Origin: Cellvibrio polysaccharolyticus
GTDB lineage: Bacteria; Pseudomonadota; Gammaproteobacteria; Pseudomonadales; Cellvibrionaceae
Reading direction: 5' to 3'
DNA length: 64,000 nt
NCBI RefSeq assembly: GCF_015182315.1
Contig: NZ_PRDL01000001.1
Span: 2,108,001-2,172,000, forward strand
The translations under genes were made by a program, and so were the position numbers. Shown piece after piece: positions 1-8,701 of this stretch. The notes under the pieces are model-generated. The model was not told where the DNA came from. It saw only the letters and a program-made list of their open reading frames with translations, and ran no database searches. Positions within the stretch are counted from its first letter, which is position 1; the number at the start of each line of letters is the position of its first letter.

Positions 1-231
1 GCTACTTTTACCTCGCTAACGAGCATCGCGGTAATCTGGCTGTTCTCCGTACCGCTCGCCTACGTGCTGGCCATCCCTTTTGAAATGGGCATATACGGTT
101 TGTTGATCGCCGCGATCGCCGATGAGATGGTCAGAGCTGCCATCAAGTGGTGGCGATGGAAACAGCGTAAATGGGAGCTGTACGGTGTCGCCGTTTGGGA
201 AGCAAAACAGAAGAAGCGTCTGGAAAGCTGA
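1..231 (+). CDS. MATE family efflux transporter, C-terminal end (5' truncated by window)
   Basis: Frame 1 is open from the first base to a TGA at 229-231 and gives 76 residues. The segment has a hydrophobic helix (SIAVIWLFSVPLAYVLA), a short linker, a second helix (GIYGLLIAAIADEMVRAAI) and a basic, tryptophan-rich cytoplasmic tail (WWRWKQRKW). This arrangement is typical of the last two membrane helices and tail of MATE-family Na+ or H+ coupled drug and metabolite exporters. The substrate cannot be judged from this fragment. A bidirectional terminator follows it, and the next gene converges from the other strand. The family call is moderately sure because only the end is present. Confidence 0.65.
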   Translation, partial: ATFTSLTSIAVIWLFSVPLAYVLAIPFEMGIYGLLIAAIADEMVRAAIKWWRWKQRKWELYGVAVWEAKQKKRLES

Positions 232-274
232 GGTTAATCGGTCAGTCATTTGCCGGGTTAACCGCGCCCACTCG

Positions 275-312
275 AAAAATCCCTGCCAGCGTTAACTGAC
301 AGGGATTTTTTT
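275..312. terminator. Bidirectional Rho-independent terminator
   Basis: Arms AAAAATCCCTG (275-285) and CAGGGATTTTT (300-310) enclose a 14-nt loop, with A and T runs on the outer sides. It lies between the rightward MATE gene and the leftward glycosyltransferase gene and can serve both. Confidence 0.85.
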
Positions 313-2138
313 CATAGCAACGCTAACCAAACCAGGGTTGACAGGCCAATCAACGGCATACCGGTAGCGGGTATCCAGGCAAGTTTGAAGCGTGGAAACT
401 GTCGCCATACCAGACAGGAAAAAAACACCAGCGGCAATAGCACCGGGTAAATGTAGCGGAAGTCGGTGTTGCAGGATAAGGGGACTTTAATGCGGTAGGC
501 GAGCAATAACAGGAACGGCAGAATCAGCGCAAACACCCACGGCAAGTTTCGCATAAACGCACGCTTCCATTGTCCGCCGTTCAACAAGGTATTACGCTGA
601 ACCGCATAAATCACTATGCCGCTCAGCATCATCAGCAATAAAACGCCGTTGACCAGCCCCCAGATTTCCATGCCCTTGCCATAAAAAAAGAATTCTGCGG
701 TAAGGGCGGATCGCCATACAAAATTCCAGAAATATTGTCGACCATACTGGTCTTCCCAGGTGCTGATAAACGGCTTTTCAATAAAGGTAGCCAGATCAAA
801 TAGTAAATAATTGGCCGGCTGGTTGGCGACTTTTAACCCCGGGTGAATGGTATCGCTGACGTTGGATAACAGCCAGTCATTGGAAGTACCTTGCACATAA
901 TGCCAAACGTTATCGCCAAAGTTGGCGACCAGCGTCAAACTGAAAATCAACCCTGGAATCAGAATGTAATGTCGAATGGTTTTTATGGCGTTGACGTTGC
1001 GTTGGCGGCGCAGCCATAAGTGCACAATGCGCACTAATAACAAAACACCAATAACACCCCACACTGCCAGAGCGTTGGATTTACTGAGCAGGGCGAGGCT
1101 GGCCCACAGGCAAGCCCAGGTTAAATCCGGTGTTGCTTTTGCTCGCCACCAGCGCAAGCAGTAGAAAAAGGCGAGTGCATAAAAGGCGTAGATGGCCAGG
1201 TCATTGCCAATACGAATGCTGTGAATAATACCGGACGGCCAGAGGCACAACGCCAGGCTGGCGATTATCAATGCCAGCGTTGATTTGCGTAGCGCCAATC
1301 GTAACGTTGCCAGGCTGGCAACTAAAAAAATCGTCCATAACCAGAGTGCCAGTAACTGCCCCCAGTAATCGCCATGCAAGGGCGCCAACGGCAATACCGA
1401 TTTGCTGATTGCGCCTATCAGATAGTAAGCCGGTGGTTGGTGATATTCCCAGCCATCGCCGGGCGGCGGCGTTACTTTATGCTCAATCAAATATTCAATA
1501 TAGTCACGATGCCCGCCGCCTTCGTACACATCAAAGGTTCTGGTTGACGGCGATGTATGAGACAAATAAACCAGCGACGCTATCAGGCTGACGGCCAGTA
1601 ACAGCGTTTGCCCTCGGCTGATGGGCAGATGTCTTATTAACGCGAAAGCCATCATCGCCAGTGCCAGCGCCACTGAAATCGATGCGGTGATGTTGGCGTC
1701 CGGTAAGGGGCGGATATCAAGGCCAGCCGGGTTGCTGTTATTCAGTACCCGAACTACCAGGGTGTTTTCCTGCCCGGTTTTTAATTGCGGCAGCTTGAGC
1801 GCAATACCGCGGGTGTAATCACGTAACTGCTGCGGAGAAAACTCCTGCAGGGAAATGGCCTCGCCATTCAGACTAACCGACAGCAATTGATCATCCGGAA
1901 TAATCTGCACGCTTCTTGAGGCCAGCGCTGCCGGTGAGATGCTTACCTCAACGCTATACTCGCCAATAATATTGCGCTTCAGCGGTAGTGAAATCACTTC
2001 GCTGGCGCCGCCATTGATGGAAAGTCTGGCGTTATCGAGAGTTATGTCCCGCAAGGTGGCAATTTGCATCAGCGCAAAAAGACTGAGTAGCACCAGTGCG
2101 AAAGTGATCCACCAGGGGCGGTATTTCATTAATTTCAT
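312..2138 (-). CDS. GT-C fold membrane glycosyltransferase (ArnT/PMT-like) with N-terminal periplasmic beta domain
   Basis: A 608-residue polytopic membrane protein. After a first helix (about 8-28) there is a hydrophilic, beta-rich segment (about 30-150) that looks like a jelly-roll or beta-sandwich domain. About ten further hydrophobic helices follow. The first large loop has acidic residues and the string YHQPPAYYLIG, as seen in lipid-linked-sugar GT-C enzymes (PMT, ArnT, GT39/GT83 types). Such enzymes move a sugar from a polyprenyl-phosphate donor to an acceptor outside the inner membrane. The reading frame is open from a TTG at 2180, but the ATG at 2138 (MKLMKYRPWW) directly precedes the first helix and is preferred. 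It follows closely on the second GT-C gene and the gtrA/gtrB-like genes, probably in one operon. Donor and acceptor are unknown. Confidence 0.7.
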   Translation of the reverse strand: MKLMKYRPWWITFALVLLSLFALMQIATLRDITLDNARLSINGGASEVISLPLKRNIIGEYSVEVSISPAALASRSVQIIPDDQLLSVSLNGEAISLQEFSPQQLRDYTRGIALKLPQLKTGQENTLVVRVLNNSNPAGLDIRPLPDANITASISVALALAMMAFALIRHLPISRGQTLLLAVSLIASLVYLSHTSPSTRTFDVYEGGGHRDYIEYLIEHKVTPPPGDGWEYHQPPAYYLIGAISKSVLPLAPLHGDYWGQLLALWLWTIFLVASLATLRLALRKSTLALIIASLALCLWPSGIIHSIRIGNDLAIYAFYALAFFYCLRWWRAKATPDLTWACLWASLALLSKSNALAVWGVIGVLLLVRIVHLWLRRQRNVNAIKTIRHYILIPGLIFSLTLVANFGDNVWHYVQGTSNDWLLSNVSDTIHPGLKVANQPANYLLFDLATFIEKPFISTWEDQYGRQYFWNFVWRSALTAEFFFYGKGMEIWGLVNGVLLLMMLSGIVIYAVQRNTLLNGGQWKRAFMRNLPWVFALILPFLLLLAYRIKVPLSCNTDFRYIYPVLLPLVFFSCLVWRQFPRFKLAWIPATGMPLIGLSTLVWLALL

Positions 2139-2176
2139 AAAATGACTGTCCGTGCTTCTATATGTTATGCGGATTA

Positions 2177-4099
2177 TCAAGGTTGTTCAGGGTTGCTGCC
2201 ATTCCTGAACGTAATCACCGGGTTAACCCAGTCGACATGTCCGGCACTGATGCTTTTCAGGGCATTGGCCCGCAAACTTAGTCGACGAATCCCCCGGATA
2301 TCCACTTCAACCGGTTGCAGGTTTTTCTCCGACCCATAATGAACCGGTGAGCGCCAGAGTTCCTTCTCATCGCCCCACACCTGAAAGCTGACCTGGGCTG
2401 TTTCAACTTCGTTATCTACGCCGGCAATAAAGGTGAGGTGGGTTGCGCCTCGTGGTAACTCAAAGTCAATGACGGAATTAACGTGAGTGCCGAATCCGGT
2501 AGCATAACGTTTTCCTCCCACACTCAACGGGTTGCCGTTAATACTTTTATTAATTTGCAGGTGCCCGTAATCCTGCTTTTGAAACACCGGCGTGTACTCG
2601 GTGAGCAGCTTTTGATTGTCTGACAAGGCCGCAACATGCGTGTAACTGCGCTGATAAAGGAGGTGCGCGCTCCAGCTGAGAGCGATAACCAAAACCCAGG
2701 CAGACAACCAGGGCAGTGTTGCCACCTTCTCAAACAGGTTGGAGATTACCTTCCTTGCATTTCGGGGCAACAAGCATTCGAGAATAATGTAAAGGCAGGT
2801 GGCCAACATTAACCAGGAAATAACCGGCCACATATGCGACGTTTTTATACCCAGCGTCATTAACAAATTAAATGTGGAAATAAAAGTAAGCGCCAGCGGC
2901 ACAAGCAGACGCCCCGGTGTTATCGCGCAATAGGCAAGAGACATAATGACCGCCGGGATGATGTAACGCTCATGCATGGCCGGTAAAAAAGTAAAAAAGG
3001 CGGTAGCGCAAGCGATGGCATAAAAGAGCAAACGACTGGCAGCAGCTTGTGTTTCTTTCGGAAATTTTCCCGTGGCTAATAAATAAACCGCATGCAGAAA
3101 CAGGCTGATAATGGTGATGGCGAAGCAAATCATCCCGAAACGGCGCGCGGTAAAAAGTGGTGCCCAAAAAGAATCCGGTGATATACCAAATAGAACCAGG
3201 GTGTCCGGCGTGGCATTGCCGGTGAGCAAAATCCAGATATTGGCCGCGCCCATAGTAGTGCGGCCGTATTGATTAAGCACCTCAATGTAAGCCAGCTCAA
3301 AAGCCCGTATGCCATTGCCCGTCACGAGGGCGGGGAGGAATGCCAATGGAATTAATAGCAGGCTGAGCAATCCACCTTTCAGATGCGTTTTCCAGTGGCG
3401 CAAAAAAACAATTCCCATCACCGGCGAGAAAGAAATCATCTGGAATTTGATCAGCAAAGACGTGCAGTAAAGCGGAAAAGCCCAGATGCGCCAGCGCTCA
3501 TGACAGCTGATTAAAATCGCCGCCAGAGCGGGTACTACGGGTATAACATCAATCTGACCCCACACCGGGCCATCCAGTAGCAGCGCCGGGTTAAACGCCG
3601 TAAGGGCCATGGCAAGGTGGAAATGTGTGCGGCTGACGGCGTAGCGCTTGAGCAGTTGGTAAATAATGGCGATAAGCAGCAGGTGTGCCAACAGCACCGG
3701 TATTTGCGTGGTAAATTTTAAAAACGGACTGATTTCAAAAGGCATTTGCAAAAACGTATACATTTTTGCGGTCAGCCAAAGCCAGTGCACGTAGCCGGGC
3801 GGATAGTTACCATTGAATTGGCCATAGCCATGGGTGCCCAGCTGCCTTACCCAGTCCTTCCAAAAACCCAGATCGCCGCCATGCCCATCAAAAAACATCA
3901 TCAGCAAATTCAGTAATATCGCACCACTGATGTACCAATGAAAAAGGGTGGAGACATTTCTTTCAGAATGAGCGTGAGGCAGCATTGGCTCTTTCAAAAA
4001 AATCTGCCCGGTGCTCTCTGCGGAGGGAGTTGTTTTTATCATTGTCGCGAGCCTGTTACGCCGTTTAATAGACATCCCGGTTAACTGTCTGTTTGTCAT
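2177..4099 (-). CDS. GT-C fold membrane glycosyltransferase with C-terminal NPCBM-like carbohydrate-binding domain
   Basis: A 640-residue protein. A hydrophilic N-terminus of about 50 residues is followed by about ten membrane helices. The first loop carries DGHGGDLGFWKDW and NYPPGYVHWLW, resembling the acidic donor-site loop and PP motif of ALG6/GT87-type GT-C enzymes. After the last helix (about residue 480) comes a soluble domain. From about residue 525 (RYATGFGTHVNSVIDFELP, then VDNE, FQVWGD, and VDWVNP at the end) it matches the pattern of the NPCBM carbohydrate-binding module, usually found on secreted glycosidases. A sugar-binding module fused to a GT-C enzyme is uncommon. The start at ATG 4099 has no strong ribosome-binding site, and MSIKRR at 4075 is an alternative. 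It probably acts with the preceding gtrB-like and gtrA-like genes. Confidence 0.72.
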   Translation of the reverse strand: MTNRQLTGMSIKRRNRLATMIKTTPSAESTGQIFLKEPMLPHAHSERNVSTLFHWYISGAILLNLLMMFFDGHGGDLGFWKDWVRQLGTHGYGQFNGNYPPGYVHWLWLTAKMYTFLQMPFEISPFLKFTTQIPVLLAHLLLIAIIYQLLKRYAVSRTHFHLAMALTAFNPALLLDGPVWGQIDVIPVVPALAAILISCHERWRIWAFPLYCTSLLIKFQMISFSPVMGIVFLRHWKTHLKGGLLSLLLIPLAFLPALVTGNGIRAFELAYIEVLNQYGRTTMGAANIWILLTGNATPDTLVLFGISPDSFWAPLFTARRFGMICFAITIISLFLHAVYLLATGKFPKETQAAASRLLFYAIACATAFFTFLPAMHERYIIPAVIMSLAYCAITPGRLLVPLALTFISTFNLLMTLGIKTSHMWPVISWLMLATCLYIILECLLPRNARKVISNLFEKVATLPWLSAWVLVIALSWSAHLLYQRSYTHVAALSDNQKLLTEYTPVFQKQDYGHLQINKSINGNPLSVGGKRYATGFGTHVNSVIDFELPRGATHLTFIAGVDNEVETAQVSFQVWGDEKELWRSPVHYGSEKNLQPVEVDIRGIRRLSLRANALKSISAGHVDWVNPVITFRNGSNPEQP

Positions 4100-4100
4100 T

Positions 4101-4126
4101 GGAGCGCCGTCTCACAGTGGCGCTCC
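4101..4126. other. Perfect 8-bp stem hairpin between gtrB-like gene and GT-C gene
   Basis: GGAGCGCC (4101-4108) and GGCGCTCC (4119-4126) form a perfect stem with a 10-nt loop. It sits in the 42-nt gap upstream of the GT-C start at 4099. No T-run follows, so it is more likely an mRNA structure affecting translation or decay than a terminator. Confidence 0.55.
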
Positions 4127-4141
4127 CTCTCACGGGGTTGA

Positions 4142-5116
4142 TCATAAATCGGATTTATTGTTTTCTTTTTTAACAATGTCGCTAATGTGATATTTGGGAC
4201 GGCGCTTAACTTCTTCGTAAATTTTTGATAAATATTCGCCGATAATGCCCATGCATAATAATTGCACGCTGCCGATAAAGAGCAGTGGCAACAGTGTTGA
4301 GGCCCAGCCTGGCATGGCATCGTCCGAGAAAAATCTGACGGCCAATACCCATACCATCAAAAAGAAAGATACAAAACCGGATAGCAAACCCAGCACCGTG
4401 ATCATTCTTAATGGCATGGTTGAAAAAGCGGTAATGCCTTTCCAGGCAAAGGACAGCATTTTGCGCAGCGGGTATTTGCTTTCGCCGGCCTCTCGCGCCT
4501 GACGTTCGTATTCAACAACCGATGATTTGAAACCTATCTCGCGAACGATGCCGCGCAGAAAAAGGTTGGACTCGTCGTACTGTTGAAGTGTATCCAGAGC
4601 GCGGCGCGACAGCAGGCGAAAGTCGGCGTGGTTGAAGACCAGATCGACGCCCATTTTTTTCATGACGTGATAGTAGCCTTCGGCGGTGAAACGCTTGAAA
4701 AAGGTATCGGTATGGCGCGCAGATCGCACGCCGTAAACGACTTCGTTACCTTTTAAATACTCATCCACCATATATTCGATATTCTTCGGATCATCCTGCA
4801 AGTCCGCGTCGATACTGACAATAATATCTTCGGTGGTGGTGCAAAGACCTGCGTAAAGGGCATTTTGATGGCCTTTGTTACGCGAGAGTTTGATAGCGAC
4901 CACTTCATCATAAGCCGCCGCAGCTTGTTCGAGTTGTGCCCAGGTAGCATCTTTACTGCCGTCATCGACAAAATAAATACGTGATGCGCTGCTGATTTTT
5001 TGTTTGGCTTCCAGGTCGGACAAGAGTGCCAACAACACCGACAGGGTTTTTGGCAGAACTTCTTCTTCGTTGTAGCAAGGCACTACTACCGCCAAAGAGG
5101 GTTGATTGATGGTCAT
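4142..5116 (-). CDS. GtrB-like polyprenyl-phosphate glycosyltransferase (GT2)
   Basis: 324 residues. The N-terminal GT-A domain (1-230) has LAVVVPCYNEEEVLP, FVDDGSKDAT, the KGHQNALYAG segment and DADLQDDP, the metal- and nucleotide-binding features of the DPM1/GtrB/ArnC group. Two C-terminal membrane helices (about 232-258 and 270-293) precede a basic tail. Family members transfer a sugar from a nucleotide donor to undecaprenyl phosphate on the cytoplasmic face. ATG 5116 was chosen because GGAG lies 6 nt upstream; an ATG 21 nt earlier (5137) has no such site and would overlap gtrA. The upstream gtrA-like gene ends 2 nt before this start, implying coupled translation. It should supply the lipid-linked sugar used by the two GT-C enzymes downstream. 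Confidence 0.88.
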   Translation of the reverse strand: MTINQPSLAVVVPCYNEEEVLPKTLSVLLALLSDLEAKQKISSASRIYFVDDGSKDATWAQLEQAAAAYDEVVAIKLSRNKGHQNALYAGLCTTTEDIIVSIDADLQDDPKNIEYMVDEYLKGNEVVYGVRSARHTDTFFKRFTAEGYYHVMKKMGVDLVFNHADFRLLSRRALDTLQQYDESNLFLRGIVREIGFKSSVVEYERQAREAGESKYPLRKMLSFAWKGITAFSTMPLRMITVLGLLSGFVSFFLMVWVLAVRFFSDDAMPGWASTLLPLLFIGSVQLLCMGIIGEYLSKIYEEVKRRPKYHISDIVKKENNKSDL

Positions 5117-5118
5117 CG

Positions 5119-5487
5119 TTAACTCCGATATATCCATATTTTATGTAATAAAAAGTTGATGCCCAGGGTAATGATCGTCGCGCCAATTTGGGCAATCAGA
5201 TAGTGGGGCACCAGCGGCAGTAATAACGCGAAGGTGCCGGAGTTGATGAGCAAGCCCAACGAGGCCACCACGACGAATTTTCCTGCCGTTTCTGCATGGG
5301 ATTTGGAGCTGTTAAAGGTAAAGTAATAATTCATCAGATAATTGAAAACGGCGGACAAGGCAAATGACAGCGCCGACGACAAAACCGCATGCAGATGAAA
5401 AAGCTCTACGAAGGCAAACAACAGTGCAAATTGCAGCAGGGTGGCGCTGCCGCCGACCAGAATAAATCGTATTAAATGATTCAGCAT
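5119..5487 (-). CDS. GtrA-like family small membrane protein (putative lipid-linked sugar flippase)
   Basis: 122 residues with four hydrophobic helices (about 5-27, 34-56, 68-90, 97-118), the size and layout of GtrA (PF04138). The FLVGGSA-like start (FILVGGSATLLQF) and FNYLMNYYFTFNSS are family hallmarks. GtrA proteins are proposed to flip undecaprenyl-phosphate sugar across the inner membrane in O-antigen or teichoic acid glycosylation. It is the first gene of the leftward cluster GtrA, GtrB, GT-C, GT-C, the order of the Gtr three-component glycosylation systems with an extra acceptor-specific transferase. Confidence 0.87.
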   Translation of the reverse strand: MLNHLIRFILVGGSATLLQFALLFAFVELFHLHAVLSSALSFALSAVFNYLMNYYFTFNSSKSHAETAGKFVVVASLGLLINSGTFALLLPLVPHYLIAQIGATIITLGINFLLHKIWIYRS

Positions 5488-6007
5488 AAATTACCGGGCT
5501 AAACAGCGGTCTCCGCGATTGGTTATTGTTGATTCTTTCGCGTCTTGTAAGAAGATGTACCAGACCCGGCTGGTCAGTATGAGCAATACTCCAAGCTGGC
5601 AGAGCATACCGTAAAACGTGCTGAATGTTAATTTCAATCATCCTTCTGATACAGCGTTTTGCCGGGCAATTGATCAGCCGGCTTTCAGGCTTTTTGATGA
5701 TCTGCCAGAGCACTCGAGCCTCCATTTAACCGGCGTTCTGCAGGGTTGTTGCCGCAAAAACAGAGGCGATAAGAATTCTCCATTAAGGCGGTTAATACCA
5801 AAGATGTCCGGATACCATTTTGTATGAAGTTGTAACGCCTGACTTTTAGTATATTTTCTGGTTGTTTTTTGAGCGAATCTTGCGCGGTATTTACCCTAGA
5901 AAGTGGTGTTTTGAGTCGGGGCGGCAAGTCATGTAGAATGCGCGGCTGCCTGACTCCTGTTTGCCGGAGTCTGAATTTTTCGACCTTTCTGGTTAAATGA
6001 CTACCCT
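5488..6007. other. Divergent intergenic region between the gtr-like cluster and prfB
   Basis: 520 bp with no gene I can support. Short open frames on both strands lack ribosome-binding sites and family features. It must hold the leftward promoter of the gtr-like cluster, which I could not place, and the rightward prfB promoter at 5911-5939. No tRNA or repeat is seen. Confidence 0.6.
5911..5939 (+). promoter_or_regulatory. Sigma-70 promoter for prfB-lysS
   Basis: TTGAGT (5911-5916), a 17-bp spacer, and TAGAAT (5934-5939). The start would be near 5946, giving a leader of about 60 nt before the prfB ATG at 6008. Confidence 0.7.
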
Positions 6008-7103
6008 ATGGAAATCAACCCGCTATTAAATACCCTGAAAGACCTCGCCGAGCGCACCCGTGTGCTTAGGGGGTATCTTTGACTACGATGTCAAAAAAGA
6101 ACGTTTGACAGAAGTAGAGCTGGAACTTGCCGAATCCAATGTCTGGGACAACCCGGAGCGTGCGCAGGCCCTGGGCCGTGAGCGTTCTTTATTGGAAGGC
6201 GTGGTAAAAACCATTGATGACCTGGTAACCGGCGTTGCCGACTGCGGCGAACTGCTGGATATGGCGGTTGAAGAAAACGACCAGTCCAGTGTTGATGATG
6301 TATCCGCTGAAATCGGTCGTCTTGAAGGCCAGCTGGAACAGCTGGAATTCCGCCGCATGTTTTCCGGTGAAATGGACGCCAACAACGCCTATCTGGATAT
6401 TCAGTCGGGTTCCGGTGGTACTGAAGCCCAGGATTGGGCCGAAATCGTACTGCGCATGTATTTGCGCTGGGGTGAAGCCAAGGGTTTCAAAACCGTTCTC
6501 GAAGAAGTTTCCGAAGGTGACGTGGCCGGTATTAAAAGCGCCACTATCCGCTACGAAGGCGAATACGCCTTTGGCTGGTTGCGTACCGAAACCGGTGTGC
6601 ACCGTCTGGTGCGCAAATCACCGTTTGACTCCGGCAACCGCCGTCATACCTCGTTCTGTTCGGTGTTTGTCGCCCCGGAAATTGATGACAACATTGAAAT
6701 TGACATCAACCCGTCCGACTTGCGTATTGATACCTACCGCGCCAGCGGCGCCGGTGGTCAGCACATCAACAAAACCGACTCGGCGGTGCGGATTACCCAC
6801 TTGCCGACCGGTATTGTCGTGCAGTGTCAAAACGAACGTTCCCAGCACGCCAACCGCGACAAAGCCTACAAGATGCTGCGGGCGCGGATGTATGAGCAGG
6901 AAATGCTCAAGCGCAATGCTGAAAAGCAAGTTATGGAAGACAACAAAGCCGATATTGGCTGGGGCAGCCAGATTCGCTCTTATGTGCTGGACGATTCCCG
7001 CATCAAGGATTTGCGTACCGGTGTGCAAACCAGTAACTGCCAGTCCGTGCTGGACGGCGCGCTGGATCAGTTTATCGTCGAGAGCCTCAAAGCAGGCCTG
7101 TAA
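6008..7103 (+). CDS. prfB: Peptide chain release factor 2 (expressed by programmed +1 frameshift)
   Basis: RF2 recognises UGA and UAA stop codons on the ribosome. The first 24 codons (ATG 6008) end at an in-frame TGA (6080-6082). The rest of the protein continues in the +1 frame from GAC at 6081 to TAA at 7103, giving 364 residues, normal for RF2. The SPF tripeptide that reads the stop codon (RKSPFDSG) and the GGQ peptide-release motif (SGAGGQHINKTD) are both present. Shifting at the UGA lets RF2 control its own level: low RF2 slows termination and favours the shift. It is followed by lysS, the order also found in E. coli. Confidence 0.97.
6068..6083 (+). promoter_or_regulatory. prfB programmed +1 frameshift site
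   Basis: An internal Shine-Dalgarno-like AGGGGG (6068-6073) is followed 3 nt later by CTT TGA C (6077-6083), the slippery codon, stop and context conserved in bacterial prfB genes. The spacing equals that of the classical site. Confidence 0.95.
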
Positions 7104-7159
7104 TCTGTCGGCAATGCGCCGAATTTACTTTTTATTAACCGCTATTGTCAGTGAGCATT

Positions 7160-8644
7160 ATGAGCAACGAAACTTCTTTAACGCAGGATGAAAACAAATT
7201 AATCGCCGAGCGACGCAGCAAGCTGGCCGCGATTCGTGAAAAGGGAAACGCGTTTCCCAATGATTTTCGTCGTGCTGACAAGAGTATCGATTTGCAAAAT
7301 GCCTTTGGTGAAAAAACCAAAGAAGAGCTGGAAGCGTTGGGTCATCAGGTCAGCGTTGCCGGCCGTATTATGGCTAAACGCGGTCCCTTCCTGGTATTGC
7401 AGGACGGTGTAGGCAGCATTCAGTTGTACGCAGACAAAGCCGCGCAGGAAGTGATTCGTGATAGTTGGGGTCTGTGGGATATCGGCGATATCGTCGGCGT
7501 AACCGGCGCGCTGCACAAATCCGGCAAAGGTGACTTGTACGTAAACCTTGAGCAATTCCAATTGCTGACCAAATCCCTGCGCCCGCTGCCGGACAAGTAC
7601 CATGGTCTGAGTGACCAGGAAATTCGTTACCGTCAGCGTTATGTTGACCTGATTGTGAACCCGGAAGTGCGTGACACTTTCCGCATGCGCTCCAAATGCA
7701 TCAACTTTATCCGTCAATACATGATTGATCATGACTTTATGGAAGTTGAAACCCCGATGCTGCACGTTATTCCTGGCGGTGCCTCGGCGCGTCCTTTCGT
7801 GACACACCACAATGCGCTGGATATGGAAATGTATCTGCGTATTGCGCCGGAATTGTATTTGAAGCGCCTGGTGGTTGGTGGTTTTGAGCGGGTGTTCGAA
7901 ATTAACCGTAACTTCCGTAACGAAGGTGTTTCAACCCGTCACAACCCTGAATTCACCATGATGGAATTCTACCAGGCCTATGCCGATTACCGCGATTTGA
8001 TGGATCTGACAGAAGATCTGTTGAGAAAGCTGTGTATCGAATTGACCGGCAACCCCGTATTGAAATATCAGGAAAGTGAATACGATTTCGGCAAGCCATT
8101 CGTGCGTCTTTCCATGTTTGATTCCATCCTGCATTACAACCAGGGCGTAACCGCTGAGCAAATCAGCAGCGTGGAAGGTGCTACCCAGGTTGCTGAGCGT
8201 CTTGGTCTGAAAATCAAAGCCGGCACGCCGCTGGGCAAAATCCACACCGAAATTTTTGAAGAAACTGTTGAGCACAAGCTGGATCAACCGACCTTCATTA
8301 CCGAATACCCGACCGAAGTATCGCCGCTGGCGCGTCGTAATGACAACAACCCGGCAGTGACCGATCGCTTTGAGTTTTTCATCGGCGGCCGTGAGCTGGC
8401 TAACGGCTTCTCCGAGTTGAATGATGCGGAAGATCAGGCAGAGCGTTTCCTGGATCAGGTAAAAGCCAAAGACGGCGGTGACGACGAAGCCATGTATTAC
8501 GATGCCGATTTTGTGCGCGCGCTGGAATACGGTTTGCCGCCAACCGCCGGGCAGGGCATTGGTATCGACCGTCTGGTGATGTTGTTTGCCAACGCGCCGT
8601 CTATTCGCGACGTGCTGTTGTTCCCGCACATGCGTCCGGAATAA
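7160..8644 (+). CDS. lysS: Lysine--tRNA ligase (class II)
   Basis: 494 residues. An N-terminal OB-fold anticodon-binding domain (about 55-165, VAGRIMAKRGPFLVLQD) is followed by the class II catalytic core, with motif 2 (FRNEGVSTRHNPEFTMMEFY) and motif 3 (GIGIDRLVMLF) near the C-terminus, ending in the usual LLFPHMRP. It charges tRNA-Lys in the cytoplasm. ATG 7160 (MSNETSL) fits other bacterial LysS starts better than the TTG at 7145. It lies 56 nt after prfB and probably shares its promoter. A strong terminator follows at once. Confidence 0.97.
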   Translation: MSNETSLTQDENKLIAERRSKLAAIREKGNAFPNDFRRADKSIDLQNAFGEKTKEELEALGHQVSVAGRIMAKRGPFLVLQDGVGSIQLYADKAAQEVIRDSWGLWDIGDIVGVTGALHKSGKGDLYVNLEQFQLLTKSLRPLPDKYHGLSDQEIRYRQRYVDLIVNPEVRDTFRMRSKCINFIRQYMIDHDFMEVETPMLHVIPGGASARPFVTHHNALDMEMYLRIAPELYLKRLVVGGFERVFEINRNFRNEGVSTRHNPEFTMMEFYQAYADYRDLMDLTEDLLRKLCIELTGNPVLKYQESEYDFGKPFVRLSMFDSILHYNQGVTAEQISSVEGATQVAERLGLKIKAGTPLGKIHTEIFEETVEHKLDQPTFITEYPTEVSPLARRNDNNPAVTDRFEFFIGGRELANGFSELNDAEDQAERFLDQVKAKDGGDDEAMYYDADFVRALEYGLPPTAGQGIGIDRLVMLFANAPSIRDVLLFPHMRPE

Positions 8645-8661
8645 GTCCGGCCTTGGTTATG

Positions 8662-8690
8662 AAAAGGCGCCATTGTTATGGCGCCTTTTT
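8662..8690. terminator. Bidirectional Rho-independent terminator after lysS
   Basis: AAAAGGCGCCAT (8662-8673) pairs with ATGGCGCCTTTT (8678-8689) around a 4-nt loop, with a T run on one side and an A run on the other. It serves lysS and the converging pseudouridine synthase gene. Confidence 0.93.
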
Positions 8691-8701
8691 AATTTTCGGG
8701 A

